DNA from: JAFEDN01 sp963832945
GTDB taxonomy: Bacteria > Pseudomonadota > Gammaproteobacteria > Coxiellales > Coxiellaceae
Length of the DNA: 64,000 nt
Direction: 5' to 3'
Assembly (NCBI GenBank): GCA_963832945.1
Contig: CAWHVV010000006.1
Location: forward strand, 434,001 to 498,000
Shown here: positions 49,224 to 58,715 of the stretch, piece by piece
How the letters are laid out: each line of letters begins with the position of its first letter
Numbering within the stretch: position 1 is the stretch's first letter
Notes under the pieces: generated by a model
What the model was told of the DNA's origin: nothing
The model's input: only the letters and a program-made list of their open reading frames with translations
Database searches by the model: none
Program-made: the position numbers and the translations under genes

Positions 49224-49397
49224 TTAGAACTCTGATTTAAAGGCTACATCCAATATCCAATGGAGCTGATTTTCCACAGCCCAATGGCGACGTAGCGCCC
49301 GTGAAAAATCGTTTAACCCCTTCAGGGAAGTGAGATAGTATCGGCGTTCTACACTTCGCTCACCCTTGATTTCTCGGGTAGATTCCACCATCCCAAT
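49224..49397 (-). pseudogene. ISAs1-family transposase remnant
   Basis: The minus strand reads MVESTREIKGERSVERRYYL, TSLKGLNDFSRALRRHWAV and ENQLHWILDVAFKSEF followed by a stop. RxHWxxENxLHWxLDVxF is the signature of ISAs1/H-repeat transposases. Only this C-terminal third is left. Confidence 0.75.
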
Positions 49398-49502
49398 CGC
49401 ATTGAGCTTCTTCTAGAAGTGGTACTCTACAGACCGGGCCGGCGTAATGAGCACGTCGGATAAGCTTGCAGCTTGGGACGAAGGCGGGTCACTGCGAATT
49501 CT

Positions 49503-49598
49503 GGGCGGGTTAAACAATATTTACGGGGTGGGTGGTCGCTACAATAGTCATCAAAACTATCCAAAGGGATTAAAGATCAATGTTTAACCCGATAGCCC
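49503..49598 (+). repeat. 97-bp direct repeat, left copy
   Basis: It is nearly identical to 53600-53696 (one T less here). The ends are imperfect inverted repeats (GGGCGGGTTAAAC and GTTTAACCCGATAGCCC), as in a MITE. No coding capacity. The pair brackets the two-gene module. Confidence 0.85.
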
Positions 49599-49790
49599 TG
49601 GATCAAGGTAAAATTTGCAAAGGTAGAATTTGCATTGACTTAATTAGAGAGAAATGCATAAAATGGAGCTTGTATTGATGAAATGTCATCCGCAAGAGTG
49701 GGTAATTTAACCCGACAGATTATATCTCAACCCACAGGTTTTGTGTCCAGCCAAAGGGGTCCACCATATGAAATACACAGGGAGTTAGCC

Positions 49791-51542
49791 ATGCGAAGAG
49801 ATTTGTCCATACCTAGTTTCACCAGCATAAGCGATGAAGACGATTTCGATAAAATTGATCCCTCTGAACCCTTGATCGATAATTCTACCAACCGCTCAGA
49901 AAACTGTGCAAGAAAAGGCTGTGATAAAGCTACTTTTGCGACTTATTTCTTGACGCTTCTCAGTCTGATCACAGTAGGTACAGGAGCAATGGGCGTAGGT
50001 TGTGTGCCTCCCTATGACAATGATGCTTCCAAAGATTACTTCCCGGCACTGCCATCTTTAGGTCGTTATCTCATTCCTGCCGGTGTTTTTGTCTATTCAT
50101 TTATTTTTAATTGGGATAGACGTCCACCTGAGTTGGTTCAATTATTTTTAGAAATTGCTAAGGTTCGGTCTATATTACTTCAGGCATTAAAACATGAAAT
50201 CAAAGATGAGTCTGAAATTAGGAAATTTGTGGCTTTACTGCGTAATGTGATCGCTACTGATGGCCCTGCCGGCGAATGGTTTTACGATCGAACAAGCCAA
50301 ACGGATAAATGGGAGTCCATGAGGGTACACAGCTTGTACCTACATCAGAAAAATAAGGGCTGTGATCTCTATCTGATGTCGGAATTTGATAATAAACATT
50401 ACGAGATAATAGAAAACGACGCAGTTATTTTAACCAATAACAATACAGCTTATTTTATTCTTAATGGTAAAATCACTATGGAAGATGGCAAACCTCAGGC
50501 TGTAAATGGAATCAACCGTCAAAATTTGGAATTAACCCAATCCGTGGAACCTATCAGACTTAGCGGAGGGGAATCTAAAAAATGGAAAATTTTTAAAGAA
50601 GCTATCCTAAAAGGAGGTCACATAGAAGTAATTGACGACCATTTACGTGACCGGAATAAAGAGCTACGGAAGAAATTAAAAGAGGAATTTTCCCGCGAAC
50701 AGGATCACGAGGCCTTACAGATTATTGCTAACAAACCCTTATCCGACATTCCAAAAAAGCAGTTGGAAAGGTTACTTGATATGGTAGATACTTTAATTTT
50801 GGCGAACCAAAATTATCTGAGTCCTTCATCCGGGCCTATTACCAAAAAAATGAATCACAGTATTTTGTTCCGGTGCAGTGTTTTCCTGTTCGTAACAGGA
50901 TCTATGTTGGTTACGGTGATGATGTCTTTAAATTTATCCGATATAACCACGCGTTTTATTAATCACTATTGGGATAATAGCGTTGCTGGCCAAACGAAGG
51001 CAATGAATAATGCGGCTATCATCATTTTTGTGAGCCCGGTCGCTCCGGGGATGCTAGCTCTTTGGGCACAATTAAATACAATTCCTGCGTTTCAATATCG
51101 GACAGGGATACAAAGGCTGCTCCGTTCCATACGAAAACCCATAGCCCCGGTGTCTATGGGAAAAGTACTCGATCTGGGTTTCCTGGGCTTCAGTGTTGGC
51201 TTGTTGATCACTCAGCCACGGTTTCTTGATAGCGCGGTATTAATCGGTAGCAGCGTTTCTTATTATGCAGCGCAGCTTTTGACGTCGATGATCCCAAACA
51301 TATTTAAGAAATGTTTACGCAAACAAGTATTGCCTTTAAATAATAATACAGAATTAACCGGTTGTTCCGACCCCTCCCTCCCCAGTTCAGCGGAACACCA
51401 TTTCACTGTAGGTTCAAACTCTAATAAGACACAAACGAACTACTCGAAGGCAAAGACTTATCTCGATTATAAATTATTTGGGTCAAGAGTTTATGAAACT
51501 AAATACGAATCGGACTTAACAGACCCACTTAATCCCGATTGA
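49791..51542 (+). CDS. Unrecognised multi-spanning membrane protein, 583 aa
   Basis: ATG 49791 (MRRDLSIPSFTS) is preferred because AGGGAG lies 6 bp upstream; the frame also opens at 49683 without a well-spaced site. Two hydrophobic segments lie near the N-terminus (TYFLTLLSLITVGTGAMGVG and LGRYLIPAGVFVYSFIF), then a soluble region of about 270 residues with Lys/Glu-rich helices, then at least four more hydrophobic segments (FRCSVFLFVTGSMLVTVMM, IIIFVSPVAPGMLALWA, LGFLGFSVGLLI, LIGSSVSYYAAQLL). No family is recognised. It is followed after 37 bp by the Sel1 protein and together they lie between two direct repeats. Confidence 0.7.
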   Translation: MRRDLSIPSFTSISDEDDFDKIDPSEPLIDNSTNRSENCARKGCDKATFATYFLTLLSLITVGTGAMGVGCVPPYDNDASKDYFPALPSLGRYLIPAGVFVYSFIFNWDRRPPELVQLFLEIAKVRSILLQALKHEIKDESEIRKFVALLRNVIATDGPAGEWFYDRTSQTDKWESMRVHSLYLHQKNKGCDLYLMSEFDNKHYEIIENDAVILTNNNTAYFILNGKITMEDGKPQAVNGINRQNLELTQSVEPIRLSGGESKKWKIFKEAILKGGHIEVIDDHLRDRNKELRKKLKEEFSREQDHEALQIIANKPLSDIPKKQLERLLDMVDTLILANQNYLSPSSGPITKKMNHSILFRCSVFLFVTGSMLVTVMMSLNLSDITTRFINHYWDNSVAGQTKAMNNAAIIIFVSPVAPGMLALWAQLNTIPAFQYRTGIQRLLRSIRKPIAPVSMGKVLDLGFLGFSVGLLITQPRFLDSAVLIGSSVSYYAAQLLTSMIPNIFKKCLRKQVLPLNNNTELTGCSDPSLPSSAEHHFTVGSNSNKTQTNYSKAKTYLDYKLFGSRVYETKYESDLTDPLNPD

Positions 51543-51579
51543 ATACATTGGATTGCAGTAAAAAAAGGAGAAGAGCGCC

Positions 51580-53517
51580 ATGAGGAAAATTGAAAAAGAA
51601 AATATTGTCGGTCAGGACGATAGAATTGTGCAGAAGCGGTTAGCTTTTCAATACCAACATGGCATTGGGGCAAATCAGGATGACAATAAGGCCCTGCACT
51701 GCTATACACTGGCCGCTGAGCAGGGAGATGTAACTGCACAAAAACAATTGATCGCCATATATTCAAAGAAGGGAGATGAACCGCAAAGCCTTTATTGGGC
51801 AATACGCATGAAGGCTAAAGAAGGCCGTGCGGGATCACAATATCGCTTAGGATGTTACTATGCTCGCGGTCAATTTGTTGAGAGAGATTATGTTCTCGCC
51901 ATGAGTTGGTGGAAAAAAGCAGCTCTGCAGAAAAATTTAGCGGCACAATATTGTCTGGGCAAATTTTTCATGATTCTTGCCGACATGAAAAACCGATCAC
52001 AGAATTTAAGTATGGCGCTTTATTGGTTTCAGCAAATGAAACTTATGGCTCCGCTTATAGAAGAAATGGAACTGAAGCACCAAGGCATCGTCGCTGTTGA
52101 AAGATCCCAATCGTGCAATTTTACTGAAGATTTTAAGACTTTAGAAATCAAACACTTGTCACCTTTGTTTAGCGAAGCCAAAAAACTCTATTTTGCTAAT
52201 AGAAAACAAAAAATAAATTGGGATGATGATTGGAAAAAGCAATCTAAAGTTCAGGAGTTTATTCAATATAGTCTGCAGACGGCATCCAAAATCCCGGCGG
52301 ATTTTAAATTGCAGAAGGATTACTGTGATAATGTACAAAAAATTCCTCTATTAAAAAAAAATTTGGCAACGTTTCCCAAAGATATTATGAAATGCCGCAT
52401 ACCCATCCCGTTTGATTTCGCAAACTATGAAGATGCCATAATTGAAGTCCCAAAGGATTATTATCAAGAAGCTCCACTTTTAAAAGACATTCCTCGAAAT
52501 CAAAGTCCCAAACAACTTCTCCTGGTGGGTTACAAAATAATAGAAGAGGGTGCTATCAGGGAGTCCGAAAAGCTGGATTTGCTAATAACCAGTACGAAAA
52601 ATCAATTTATTCAAGGCAATAAAGTTTTGTTAAAACAACAAGAAGCGCTGCTGATTGAAAAAAATCATCTGGAATTAAAGAATGCGGAAGAGAAGGGTTT
52701 GGTAGAAAAACTGGCAGATATAAACATGCAAATTCTAACAGTAGAAAAAGAAATAAAAAACGCAGAGAACCAGCAAGCTGAAAGCATAGACAAATTGTTA
52801 ACTCAAAGTTTAACGGATGAAAAATCTGAATTGTCCATCTTTACTCAAATACTGGGAGTGACGGCAGCTAAACAGGTTATTTGCTGCTTTAACCAGAGGA
52901 TTCTTTATACAATAAATTTTTTACAAAACCTGATTATTTATCTTGAAAATCAAAAACCAATAAACCAGCATAAAAATATCTATGCGGTATTGATTCATTT
53001 CGTGAAAATGGTCACCAATATCTCAGTGGAAAATGATCGACCGGTATTCACGTCTTTTTTAAAGGGAATACGTTATCAATGTATGGAATCGGATAATATA
53101 ACACCAGGTATGAAACAGAGAATACCTGATTGTGAAATACGAGTGGATTATCATTTAATAGCTAGCGGCGTTCATATAGCATGGATTCCTCAACTCTTTA
53201 CCAGCAATATCAATCTCGCTAAACAGTTTTTTAAAGCTTTTTGCGCGGGTCAAATTCGTAAAATAGGTGAAATGAAAGAGATCAGAAAACAGAAATTTTT
53301 ATTGAAGATGTACAAAACCGTGCTGACAGAATTACCTGAAGAACTTAATTTTATTCTTCATTTGACCAATATGGCGCGTTTGTCTCATTTACCTGAAAGT
53401 CGACATACCTATTTAGCCGCCTGCTATTTAAAAAAGCGCGGATTATTTGCTGATTTGAATCCGGAAAAAAGTTCATTGGACGATATGCTTAATCATCCCT
53501 CGATATCCCGGATGTAA
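51580..53517 (+). CDS. Sel1-repeat protein with coiled coil, 645 aa
   Basis: GGAG precedes the start by 11 bp. About three to four Sel1-like repeats occupy residues 15-150 (RLAFQYQHGIGANQDDNKAL, YRLGCYYARGQFVERDYVLA, AMSWWKKAALQKNLAAQYCLG), a scaffold for protein binding. A long coiled coil runs at about 350-405 (LLKQQEALLIEKNHLELKNA and onward). The C-terminal 240 residues are unrecognised. No signal peptide. Sel1 proteins of host-associated bacteria often act at the host interface; here a partnership with the membrane protein upstream is the simplest reading. Confidence 0.75.
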   Translation: MRKIEKENIVGQDDRIVQKRLAFQYQHGIGANQDDNKALHCYTLAAEQGDVTAQKQLIAIYSKKGDEPQSLYWAIRMKAKEGRAGSQYRLGCYYARGQFVERDYVLAMSWWKKAALQKNLAAQYCLGKFFMILADMKNRSQNLSMALYWFQQMKLMAPLIEEMELKHQGIVAVERSQSCNFTEDFKTLEIKHLSPLFSEAKKLYFANRKQKINWDDDWKKQSKVQEFIQYSLQTASKIPADFKLQKDYCDNVQKIPLLKKNLATFPKDIMKCRIPIPFDFANYEDAIIEVPKDYYQEAPLLKDIPRNQSPKQLLLVGYKIIEEGAIRESEKLDLLITSTKNQFIQGNKVLLKQQEALLIEKNHLELKNAEEKGLVEKLADINMQILTVEKEIKNAENQQAESIDKLLTQSLTDEKSELSIFTQILGVTAAKQVICCFNQRILYTINFLQNLIIYLENQKPINQHKNIYAVLIHFVKMVTNISVENDRPVFTSFLKGIRYQCMESDNITPGMKQRIPDCEIRVDYHLIASGVHIAWIPQLFTSNINLAKQFFKAFCAGQIRKIGEMKEIRKQKFLLKMYKTVLTELPEELNFILHLTNMARLSHLPESRHTYLAACYLKKRGLFADLNPEKSSLDDMLNHPSISRM

Positions 53518-53599
53518 AGTCATATGTTTGCACCGACTTCCTCTACTCCAATTCCCATTGTCCCTGATCCCAAGGATTTGAATGAGACCCAACAATTCT

Positions 53600-53696
53600 G
53601 GGCGGGTTAAACAATATTTACGGGGTTGGGTGGTCGCTACAATAGTCATCAAAACTATCCAAAGGGATTAAAGATCAATGTTTAACCCGATAGCCC
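53600..53696 (+). repeat. 97-bp direct repeat, right copy
   Basis: Second copy of the 49503-49598 sequence in the same orientation, differing by one extra T (GGGGTTGGG). It lies 82 bp after the Sel1 gene. Confidence 0.85.
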
Positions 53697-53758
53697 TGAT
53701 AAACAAGGTACTTAAGTCAATCGGCAACTTTACAGGTAAAATGGCGAAATTTTCCCAA

Positions 53759-53950
53759 TTAATAACCAGCTTCATCCAATTTTACTAAACCTTCTCTAAC
53801 CGCCAGCAACAGTAAACCAACCTCGTTTTTGACGCCGATCTTTTTAAAAATGCGACAACAGTGACTGTGAACTGTTTTACCACCCATCCGTAAGCGTTTG
53901 GCGATTTCAATGGCTGGCACACTGCGTAAGGATAAAATCAGTACGTCCAT
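53759..53950 (-). pseudogene. LuxR-type HTH fragment, 63 aa
   Basis: LSLRSVPAIEIAKRLRMGGKTVHSHCCRIFKKIGVKNEVGLLLLAVREGLV is the GerE/LuxR DNA-binding domain. A stop lies directly before the ATG, and no receiver or ligand-binding domain is present, so it is probably the C-terminal relic of a response regulator. Expression as a free-standing HTH cannot be excluded. Confidence 0.6.
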
Positions 53951-54183
53951 CTATTTAATTATTTAATGCATTTAAAGCAGCGTGGGCTTTATAATCAATT
54001 TTAGCCAGCGCCAACCGGCTGGCAATCGCGGCCCTGATGAAAGGGTGATCTCGATGAACCGTTCTGATAGTGTAGATGGCGGCTAAAAACCGCGTAAATC
54101 TGGCGAAGGAGTATTAATCGTACCAATTAATCTAAAATATCATTTCAGTATTTTTTATCAAAAACTTTTTTTAAAGCGAAGCG

Positions 54184-54240
54184 GTGGGTAACTCGCGTTA
54201 AGTCCTTCGCCTGGAAGGCGAAGGATAGCGAGTTATCCAC
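54184..54240. repeat. Large imperfect palindrome 1
   Basis: An outer stem GTGGGTAACTCGC with GCGAGTTATCCAC (one mismatch) encloses a perfect inner stem CCTTCGCCT/AGGCGAAGG with a 3-base loop. Confidence 0.75.
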
Positions 54241-54261
54241 GGCGGAGCGTTGAGTCGCGAA

Positions 54262-54318
54262 GCAGCGGTGGGTAGCCAGTGGGCAACAAGGACGTTGTCC
54301 ACGGCTATCCACGGCTGC
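54262..54318. repeat. Large imperfect palindrome 2
   Basis: GCAGCGGTGGGTAGCCAGTGG pairs with CCACGGCTATCCACGGCTGC with few mismatches; an inner stem (GGCAAC with GTTGTC) tops it. It shares GCGGTGGGTA with palindrome 1, so the two are members of one repeat family. Confidence 0.7.
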
Positions 54319-54588
54319 CGCGGAACACAGCACGGGAAGAGGACTCACTTTCAGGGAAACTCGACTTTTTGATGAAAGCAAAGAAGAAATTTTCTGATAA
54401 AAAACAGTTTACGGATGGAAATAAGAGCGATAATAAGGTCGCTGCTGACGCTATCTGGTGAAAGTTGTTGATTTAGAACCCCAATCACTGTCACCCCCTC
54501 GACTGCCGCGACCCGGGTTTATTATACCGCATTTTTCGATCCCATCGCACAGCTAACCCATTTATTTTTCGTCAGCGCTGGATGTCTG

Positions 54589-55044
54589 ATGGAAAATTCC
54601 GCACGCTTATATCATTGCTCCCGTTGCCGCCGCCGGGTAATCATCTGCCGCGCTTGTGACCGGGGCCAGATTTATTGCCCAGGTCCTTGCGCTGGTCTGG
54701 CACGAGCGACTTCACTGCGCGCCGCCGCTCAACGTTACCGGCAAACCCGGCAGGGTAAGCTCAGGCAAGCCCTGCGACAACAACGTTATCGGCAACGCCA
54801 AAGACAGCGTCAATCACAAAAAGTAACGCATCACCGTTCCCAGGAAACGCCCATTCATGATCTAGTGATCCTCAAGGTTAAAAAAACCCGGCGGCGAGTC
54901 CCTGAAGCCAAAAACTCCGAGACTTCCTGTCATTTTTGCGGGAATTCCGGCTGGAGATTCCTTCGCCCCGGTTTTTTACGCCGTTTTTCCCAGGTGCGTG
55001 CGTCAGCACAACCACAAGGACCTCCTGGGTGTACTTCCCTTTAA
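54589..55044 (+). CDS. Cys-rich basic protein carried by the IS21-type element, 151 aa
   Basis: A zinc-finger-like N-terminus (YHCSRCRRRVIICRACDRGQIYCPGPC) is followed by a very Arg/Gln-rich stretch (QQRYRQRQRQRQSQK) and a second Cys/His pair (CHFCGNSGW). It reads in the same direction as istA and ends 17 bp before it, inside the element. Function is not established; nucleic-acid binding is likely from composition. Confidence 0.6.
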   Translation: MENSARLYHCSRCRRRVIICRACDRGQIYCPGPCAGLARATSLRAAAQRYRQTRQGKLRQALRQQRYRQRQRQRQSQKVTHHRSQETPIHDLVILKVKKTRRRVPEAKNSETSCHFCGNSGWRFLRPGFLRRFSQVRASAQPQGPPGCTSL

Positions 55045-55061
55045 ACCTTTGGAGCACTTGA

Positions 55062-56618
55062 ATGACTATTTCTGATGACCTGGAAGCTAAAATCTTGCGT
55101 TTCTATCATGTCGAGCAATGGCCCATCGGCACGATTGCCCGACAATTTTCCATCCACCACAGCACAGTCAGGCGTGTACTGGCTCAGGCAGGTATTTCTA
55201 AATCCGTGATCGTCCCTAAAAAATCCATTCTCGACCCTTTTTTACCCTGGGTCATGGAGACTTTAGGGCGATTCCCCAACCTCACCGCCAGCCGTCTGTA
55301 TTCAATGGCCTGTGAACGCGGCTACACCGGTGGGCCAGACCACTTTAGGCATCAGATCGCGTTACATCGGCCACAACCAATGCCCGAAGCCTATCTGCGT
55401 TTACGCACCTTACCCGGTGAACAGGCTCAAGTCGACTGGGCTCATTTTGGTTCCATCACCATCGGCAAAGCCAAACGGTCCTTAATGGCTTTTGTGATGG
55501 TCTTGAGTTATTCGAGAAAAATTTTTCTGCGATTTTATCTCGACGCCCGCATGAGTAACTTTTTACGGGGACATGAAGCGGCTTTCCAGTCCTTTGGCGG
55601 TGTGCCCAAAGTGTTGCTCTATGACAATTTGAAAAGCGCCGTGCTGGAACGCCAGGGAGACGCCATTCGCTTTAATCCCACTTTATTAGATTTTTCAGCG
55701 CATTATCGCTTTGAACCCCGGCCAGTCGCTGTTGCCCGGGGTAATGAAAAAGGTCGGGTTGAGCGCGCTATCCGTTATGTGCGCGATAATTTTTTCCCTG
55801 CCAGAATTTGGAAAACCGTAGAAGATTTAAATCATCAGGCACAGTACTGGACTGATACCCAGGCCGCCAATCGGCCTTGTCCCGAAGAATTTTCAAAATC
55901 CGTTCGGGCTGTCTTTGAACAGGAGAAACCTCTTCTGTTTCAATTACCCGATCATCCTTATCCTACCGCTGAGCGGGTCGAGGTCAGAGTCGGTAAAACA
56001 CCTTATATTCGCTTTGATCTCAACGATTATTCCGTACCACATACCGCCGTGAGGCGCCTGCTCACCGTGGTGGCTGAACCGGAAACCGTGACCATTATCG
56101 ACGGAGTGGCCAATATCATTGCCCAACATGCTCGCTGTTACGATAAAGGCCGCCAAATTGAAGACGCCCAGCATATTGAAGCCTTAGCCCAACAAAAAGC
56201 AAAAGCTCGCCTCAATCGCGGCCAGGATCGGTTAATCCAATCCGCCCCGGCATGCTCAGCCTTCCTGATCCAGGCCGCTCATCATCATTATGCTTTGCGA
56301 AGGATCGTCAATGATTTATTAATTTGCCTGGATTGCTACGGCGCTCAGGAACTCAATATCGCCGTTTCACAAGCTTTGGCTTGCCATTCACCTCATCCGA
56401 ATACCGTGCGTTTAATCCTGGAAAAGCGCCGAAAACTCAGTCGACAACCACCACCCATTCCAGTCGAACTGCCTCAGGATGAGCGGGTTCAAAAAATGGT
56501 GGTCCAACCCCATTCCCTCGCTATTTATGATCAATTAGCCAACGAACACGCCACAAACCCTTCAACACCAAACCCTATAGAGAACAAAACGGAGAACATC
56601 AACCATGAATCATCCTAA
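55062..56618 (+). CDS. istA: IS21-family transposase IstA, 518 aa
   Basis: GGAG lies 7 bp before ATG 55062. An N-terminal HTH (WPIGTIARQFSIHHSTVRRVLAQAGI) precedes the DDE integrase core with Asp in QAQVDWAHFG, Asp in VLLYDNLKSAV and Glu in ARGNEKGRVERAIRYV; all three catalytic positions are present. The C-terminal part contains the beta-barrel-like segment VEVRVGKTPYIRFDLNDYSVPH. Length is normal for the family. It overlaps istB by 14 bp. Confidence 0.92.
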   Translation: MTISDDLEAKILRFYHVEQWPIGTIARQFSIHHSTVRRVLAQAGISKSVIVPKKSILDPFLPWVMETLGRFPNLTASRLYSMACERGYTGGPDHFRHQIALHRPQPMPEAYLRLRTLPGEQAQVDWAHFGSITIGKAKRSLMAFVMVLSYSRKIFLRFYLDARMSNFLRGHEAAFQSFGGVPKVLLYDNLKSAVLERQGDAIRFNPTLLDFSAHYRFEPRPVAVARGNEKGRVERAIRYVRDNFFPARIWKTVEDLNHQAQYWTDTQAANRPCPEEFSKSVRAVFEQEKPLLFQLPDHPYPTAERVEVRVGKTPYIRFDLNDYSVPHTAVRRLLTVVAEPETVTIIDGVANIIAQHARCYDKGRQIEDAQHIEALAQQKAKARLNRGQDRLIQSAPACSAFLIQAAHHHYALRRIVNDLLICLDCYGAQELNIAVSQALACHSPHPNTVRLILEKRRKLSRQPPPIPVELPQDERVQKMVVQPHSLAIYDQLANEHATNPSTPNPIENKTENINHESS

Positions 56619-57387
56619 TCATTACGCTCATTTATATCAACGCGCTCAGGCATTAAAACTTTACGGATTATTAACCCACTGGGAAGAAGTCAAAGAGGCT
56701 CCCTGGCTAGCTGATTTACTTCATTGGGAAGAAACTCAACGGACTGATCGTGGCCTGAAACGGCGCCTGGCTTCTGCTCACATTGGCCGCTTTAAACCCC
56801 TGGCTCAATTTGACTGGAGTTGGCCTAAACAATGTGATCGACAAGCGATTGAAGAACTTCTGAGTTTGGAGTTCCTGGCTGCGGCGACTAATGTCATTTT
56901 TTGTGGACCCAATGGCGTCGGTAAATCCACCATCGCTTCTAATATCGCTTATCAAGCTGTTTTAAAGGGACAGACCGCTTTATTCACCACCGCCGGGCAG
57001 ATGCTTAACGATCTGTCCGCCCAGGATGGAGATCGGGCCCTTCATCGTCGTATCCAGCATTATTCTAAACCTGCTTTACTTTGTATCGATGAAGTGGGGT
57101 ATCTCTCTTATTCTAACCGCCATGCCGATTTATTATTTGAAATTATTTCTCGACGATATGAGAAAAAATCTACGTTGGTAACCACTAACAAGGCTTTTTC
57201 TGAATGGGCGGAGATCTTTCCTAATGCCGCTTGTGTGGTTTCTCTCATCGACCGGCTTGTTCACCATTCTGAAATTATTCACATAGATGCCGAATCTTAT
57301 CGGGTGAAGGAATCTAGAGAAAAATCTTCTCGACAGAAAGCAACTCGCGCACAACACAAGAAAACATCTTCCAGCGCCCACCATTAA
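56605..57387 (+). CDS. istB: IS21-family helper ATPase IstB, 260 aa
   Basis: An AAA+ ATPase related to DnaC/DnaA that directs the transposase to its target. Walker A is FCGPNGVGKSTIASNIA, Walker B LLCIDEVGYL, and the arginine-finger region is VSLIDRLVHHSEII. The basic tail (SREKSSRQKATRAQHKK) is usual. It is complete, so the element may still be active. Confidence 0.92.
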   Translation: MNHPNHYAHLYQRAQALKLYGLLTHWEEVKEAPWLADLLHWEETQRTDRGLKRRLASAHIGRFKPLAQFDWSWPKQCDRQAIEELLSLEFLAAATNVIFCGPNGVGKSTIASNIAYQAVLKGQTALFTTAGQMLNDLSAQDGDRALHRRIQHYSKPALLCIDEVGYLSYSNRHADLLFEIISRRYEKKSTLVTTNKAFSEWAEIFPNAACVVSLIDRLVHHSEIIHIDAESYRVKESREKSSRQKATRAQHKKTSSSAHH

Positions 57388-57497
57388 TTTTCTACTGAAT
57401 TGAGTAGCCCTCAGAAAAAATTCCTTTCTGGGGCCGGTCATTCATTCAAAATTAACAGCTCCTCGCTTCGCCATTTTTACGCGCTTTTTCTCAGCCG

Positions 57498-57797
57498 TTA
57501 ACAAGAGGTATTAATCGTTCCTCGAAACATCGGTTCAAAAGCAATCACCCGATGTTTCACATCTAAAAAGGCAACGGCAAAGACTTCATAATCATAACCA
57601 GCCAATTGGGTTACAAAAAAGTCTTTAGCGTCTTCACTATCAGCAATGAATTTTATTCGTCGGAAGCGTTGGCTCAACAGAGCTTTGGCTGCCTCAATAA
57701 TTTCTTTCGCTGACAGTGAGGTGCGTGCAGGGCGATACAATTCATTACCCTCGGCAATAAATGCATCGGGCAATAAATCCATCTGTAGATTATTCAT
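57498..57797 (-). pseudogene. RadC-like JAB-domain protein, N-terminal half only
   Basis: RTSLSAKEIIEAAKALLSQRF, DSEDAKDFFVTQLAGYDYEVFAVAFLDVKHRVIAFEPMFRGTIN is the beginning of a RadC/DUF2466 domain. It stops where the metal-binding HxHPSG part should follow. Its truncation point coincides with the right end of the IS21-type element, but the missing half is not found on the other side, so a deletion accompanied or followed the insertion. Confidence 0.75.
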
Positions 57798-58715
57798 CGT
57801 AGCTTCTCCTTATCAAAAAATAGACAAAGAAAAACCACGCCCCGATGGGAAAACGTATTTTTCCCCATCCAGGTTGAATGAATAAAACATCAAGAATTGA
57901 CTTACCAATCGCCGCATAAACCCTGTTATGCAACTTATTGATCAGTCATATCAAAATGTGTTCATCCCGTTCAAAAACCTTGAAAGGCGGATTAGGCCAT
58001 TGGTTATTAAACGGAATGCTTGATTGATCAAGCTATTCTGATTGAGTCATAAAACTCAGCCCAGAAAGCCTGAACACGAAGTAAAAGAGAATATTTCGCC
58101 TTTACCTGTGCAGAAGATATCAATAACGAAAGCTATTGATAAAAATATCCACCAAACTGGTGAATATGACGCGAACAATCCGAAGATTGCGACCAGCGGC
58201 TCTCATCGCGCCATGATGCTGATCTGATTCTGCGGTTTAAAAAGTCGTGCAGAATATCGACTTAAGGCTATAATTATACCTGAAATTAAAAATAAAATCA
58301 AGAAAAATTTAAAAAAAATAAAAAATTCCAATGTTTTCCCTATTATTTTCCTAAAAATAATCAGGATGAAAGCGTATTGTATGCCTGCCGTGAAATAGAC
58401 TCCAATGTTCGCATTATTGGTCTTATTTAGATCACCACTGAAGTGTCGGCAGGTCTATCGGATTGGCGCTAGGGCTAACGAATATTAATTGCCTGTTGTC
58501 ATCTGAAATTTTGTTAATCAAGCTTTGTCTTTACCCACCAAATGTGTCAACCTTTCCGCTGCAGTTAGAATTGCCAATATCGAATATCGAATATCGAATA
58601 TCGAATATCGAATATCGAATATCATTACCGATACCGAATAACGGATAGACTCCATGCTGAGTACTCACTTAGCATGACAGAGTAACAGATTATTTTATTA
58701 AAGGGAGAAATGCTT
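57798..58715. other. Intergenic region, AT-rich, with a microsatellite
   Basis: A hairpin-like GATGGGAAAA...TTTTTCCCCATC lies at about 57846-57870. The 61-codon frame at 58042 has no ribosome binding site and I do not accept it. A 7-bp tandem repeat lies at 58575-58623. No RNA gene recognised. Confidence 0.45.
58575..58623. repeat. 7-bp microsatellite (CGAATAT)n
   Basis: Six perfect copies of CGAATAT plus a partial one, about 90 bp before the LRR gene start. Confidence 0.9.

Larger units (their letters stand above)
53951..54488. other. Region of decayed sequence and palindromes
   Basis: On the minus strand about 53964-54110 an open stretch (TVHRDHPFIRAAIASRLALA) without a start looks like a gene relic of unknown origin. 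Two large palindromes follow, listed separately. No intact gene is supported. Confidence 0.45.
54489..57503 (+). mobile_element. IS21-family insertion sequence (approximate limits)
   Basis: It contains istA and istB with the usual overlap plus a small upstream gene. The limits are set by TGT at 54489 and ACA at 57503, the usual IS21 terminal trinucleotides. I could not confirm matching target duplications or the longer terminal repeats, so the ends may be off by tens of bases. Confidence 0.65.

Noticed and set aside
54279..54461. 60-codon frame MGNKDVVHGYPRLP
   Set aside because: It begins within a palindrome and lacks a ribosome binding site.
58042..58227. 61-codon frame MSHKTQPRKPEHEV
   Set aside because: No ribosome binding site and no recognisable domain.
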